The notes beneath the pieces were generated by a model that worked only from the letters and a program-made list of their open reading frames with translations, searched no databases and had not been told where the DNA came from. From NCBI GenBank assembly GCA_003453085.1, contig DMMK01000505.1:1-13326 (forward strand): a DNA stretch of 13,326 nucleotides, read 5' to 3'. The DNA comes from Verrucomicrobiales bacterium. GTDB lineage: Bacteria; Verrucomicrobiota; Verrucomicrobiia; Verrucomicrobiales; Verrucomicrobiaceae. This document shows, piece after piece, positions 12,437 to 13,326 of this stretch (the first letter of the stretch is position 1; every line of letters starts with the position of its first letter). The translations under genes and the position numbers were made by a program.

Positions 12437-13326
12437 TCAGAGACCCACGGCCTTGCGTGGGTTCGTATCCAGCAGCAGCGCCAGCTCGGCCTTGGTCAGG
12501 CCCAGGGATTGCTGGCCATTGGTGAGGATGCGCGGGATGGTGACGGTGCTGCCGACAAAGTGGGAGCCATCGGGAGAGCGGGCGACGAGGTCTTCGCCGA
12601 TTTTGATGTCCCAGCCAGCGAGCGTGTAGTCGCCAGGACCCAGCCGGGCGGCGGAGATGGCATCGGTAACAAAGATGGTTTTCTCCAGCCCCGCACTGCG
12701 CAGGTAGTTGAGGAGAGCAAAGAAGTCGATGTGCACGCCATCCGGGATGAAGCAGAGCCAGAGCCGGTCCCGCAGGGCCAGGGCGCGGTGGATGATGTTG
12801 TCATGCCGGTGCATCAGCATGGGGCAGCCATTGCCCACGTGGGTGAACATGCTGAGTCCGTGCTCGGTGGCGGCGCGCAACTGGTCCAGGGAAGGATTGC
12901 AATGGCCTGCGGAAACGGTGACGCCATTGCTGGAGAGGAACTCGGTGACGTGGTAGTTGGCGTCGTGCTCCGGTGCCAGAGTGACGATCTTGGTAAGGCC
13001 CCCGGCGGCATCCAGCAGGCGCTTGGCATCTTCCATGTTCGCTGGCTTCACACACTGGGGCGGGTGCGCACCGACGTAGCCTTTTTCAGGATTGATGAAG
13101 GGGCCTTCGATGTGGATGCCAGCGATGACTTCCTGGGCCAGCGGATCTTTTTCGCGCAGGCTCACCAGGGTGCTCATGCGCCGTTCCAGCGTGGCCACGT
13201 CATCGGTGATGAAGGTGGCCAGAATGGCATCGCAACCGTCCTCGCGCAGGCAATGGCAGGCGTGATGGAGGGCCTCCGCCGTGAGGCCGTCGCGGTTGAA
13301 GTCGGTGCCTGCGTAGCCATTGACCT
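12437..13326 (-). CDS. nagA: N-acetylglucosamine-6-phosphate deacetylase NagA (5' end cut by window edge)
   Basis: NagA removes the acetyl group from N-acetylglucosamine-6-phosphate, giving glucosamine-6-phosphate for cell-wall recycling or amino-sugar catabolism. The frame is open from the right edge, so the start lies outside; at the edge it reads VNGYAGTDFNRDGL, matching the family's N-terminal (V/L)NG...F motif, and a GTG at 13198 is internal. Next come GIHIEGPFINPEKGYVGAHPP with the metal-binding glutamate, VTLAPEH, VTVSAGHCN with a metal histidine, FTHVGNGCP with a second histidine, CFIPDGVHID, and FVTDAISAA with the catalytic aspartate. The protein ends NPRKAVGL, with the usual N-P-A/R-x-x-G element. 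Where most NagA proteins have HLFNAM, this one has THVGNGCP followed by MHRHDN, so it belongs to a divergent branch and the substrate could differ somewhat. Roughly the first 50 residues are missing from view. Confidence 0.88.
   Translation of the reverse strand, partial: VNGYAGTDFNRDGLTAEALHHACHCLREDGCDAILATFITDDVATLERRMSTLVSLREKDPLAQEVIAGIHIEGPFINPEKGYVGAHPPQCVKPANMEDAKRLLDAAGGLTKIVTLAPEHDANYHVTEFLSSNGVTVSAGHCNPSLDQLRAATEHGLSMFTHVGNGCPMLMHRHDNIIHRALALRDRLWLCFIPDGVHIDFFALLNYLRSAGLEKTIFVTDAISAARLGPGDYTLAGWDIKIGEDLVARSPDGSHFVGSTVTIPRILTNGQQSLGLTKAELALLLDTNPRKAVGL

Overview
The window looks like chromosomal DNA of a Gram-negative bacterium, most likely a member of the Verrucomicrobiota (Prosthecobacter/Verrucomicrobium-like). 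This is inferred from high G+C with strongly GC-biased third positions, an LpxK (so a lipid A outer membrane), almost no Shine-Dalgarno sequences before genes, and several exported hypothetical proteins of the kind common in that phylum. They include one with a GKTY...LP...GYDP domain, a helical-repeat protein and a Tat-exported Gfo/Idh/MocA oxidoreductase. No rRNA, tRNA, CRISPR, phage or transposase gene was seen. There is no gene-free stretch over 300 bases.

Layout. Positions 17-9033 hold ten genes, all on the minus strand. In order of transcription they are: a secreted beta-rich protein (9033-8560), a secreted coiled-coil, Gly/Tyr-rich protein (8487-7840), an ABC exporter ATPase and permease (7793-6055), panC (6058-5213), an RraB-like gene (5179-4793), an unrecognised gene (4787-4089), nadB (3939-2336, frameshifted), lpxK (2160-937) and fdhD (940-17). 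ATPase/permease, permease/panC and lpxK/fdhD are each joined by a 4-base ATGA overlap, so they are probably translationally coupled. On the plus strand follow an FHA-domain membrane protein (9168-9767), the Gfo/Idh/MocA oxidoreductase (9825-11006), a possible 40-residue membrane peptide (11049-11171) and an exported helical-repeat protein (11230-12396). A minus-strand nagA runs off the right edge.

Functionally the core is housekeeping: NAD precursor (NadB) and pantothenate (PanC) synthesis, lipid A phosphorylation (LpxK), formate dehydrogenase maturation (FdhD) and amino-sugar catabolism (NagA).

The most unusual content is repeat DNA and small accessory genes. (1) A 132-bp element with perfect 29-bp inverted ends lies between nadB and lpxK, and its last two bases form part of the nadB stop codon. 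(2) A heptamer-built repeat cluster sits in frame inside fdhD. (3) nadB carries a single-base frameshift. (4) An RraB-like gene plus a gene that appears internally duplicated, with lower G+C, sits between panC and nadB. (5) A perfect hairpin ends one base before the most likely start codon of the oxidoreductase gene. I see no clearly new multi-gene defence or metabolic system; the repeat elements and the RraB-like/duplicated-gene pair are the best candidates for something undescribed.
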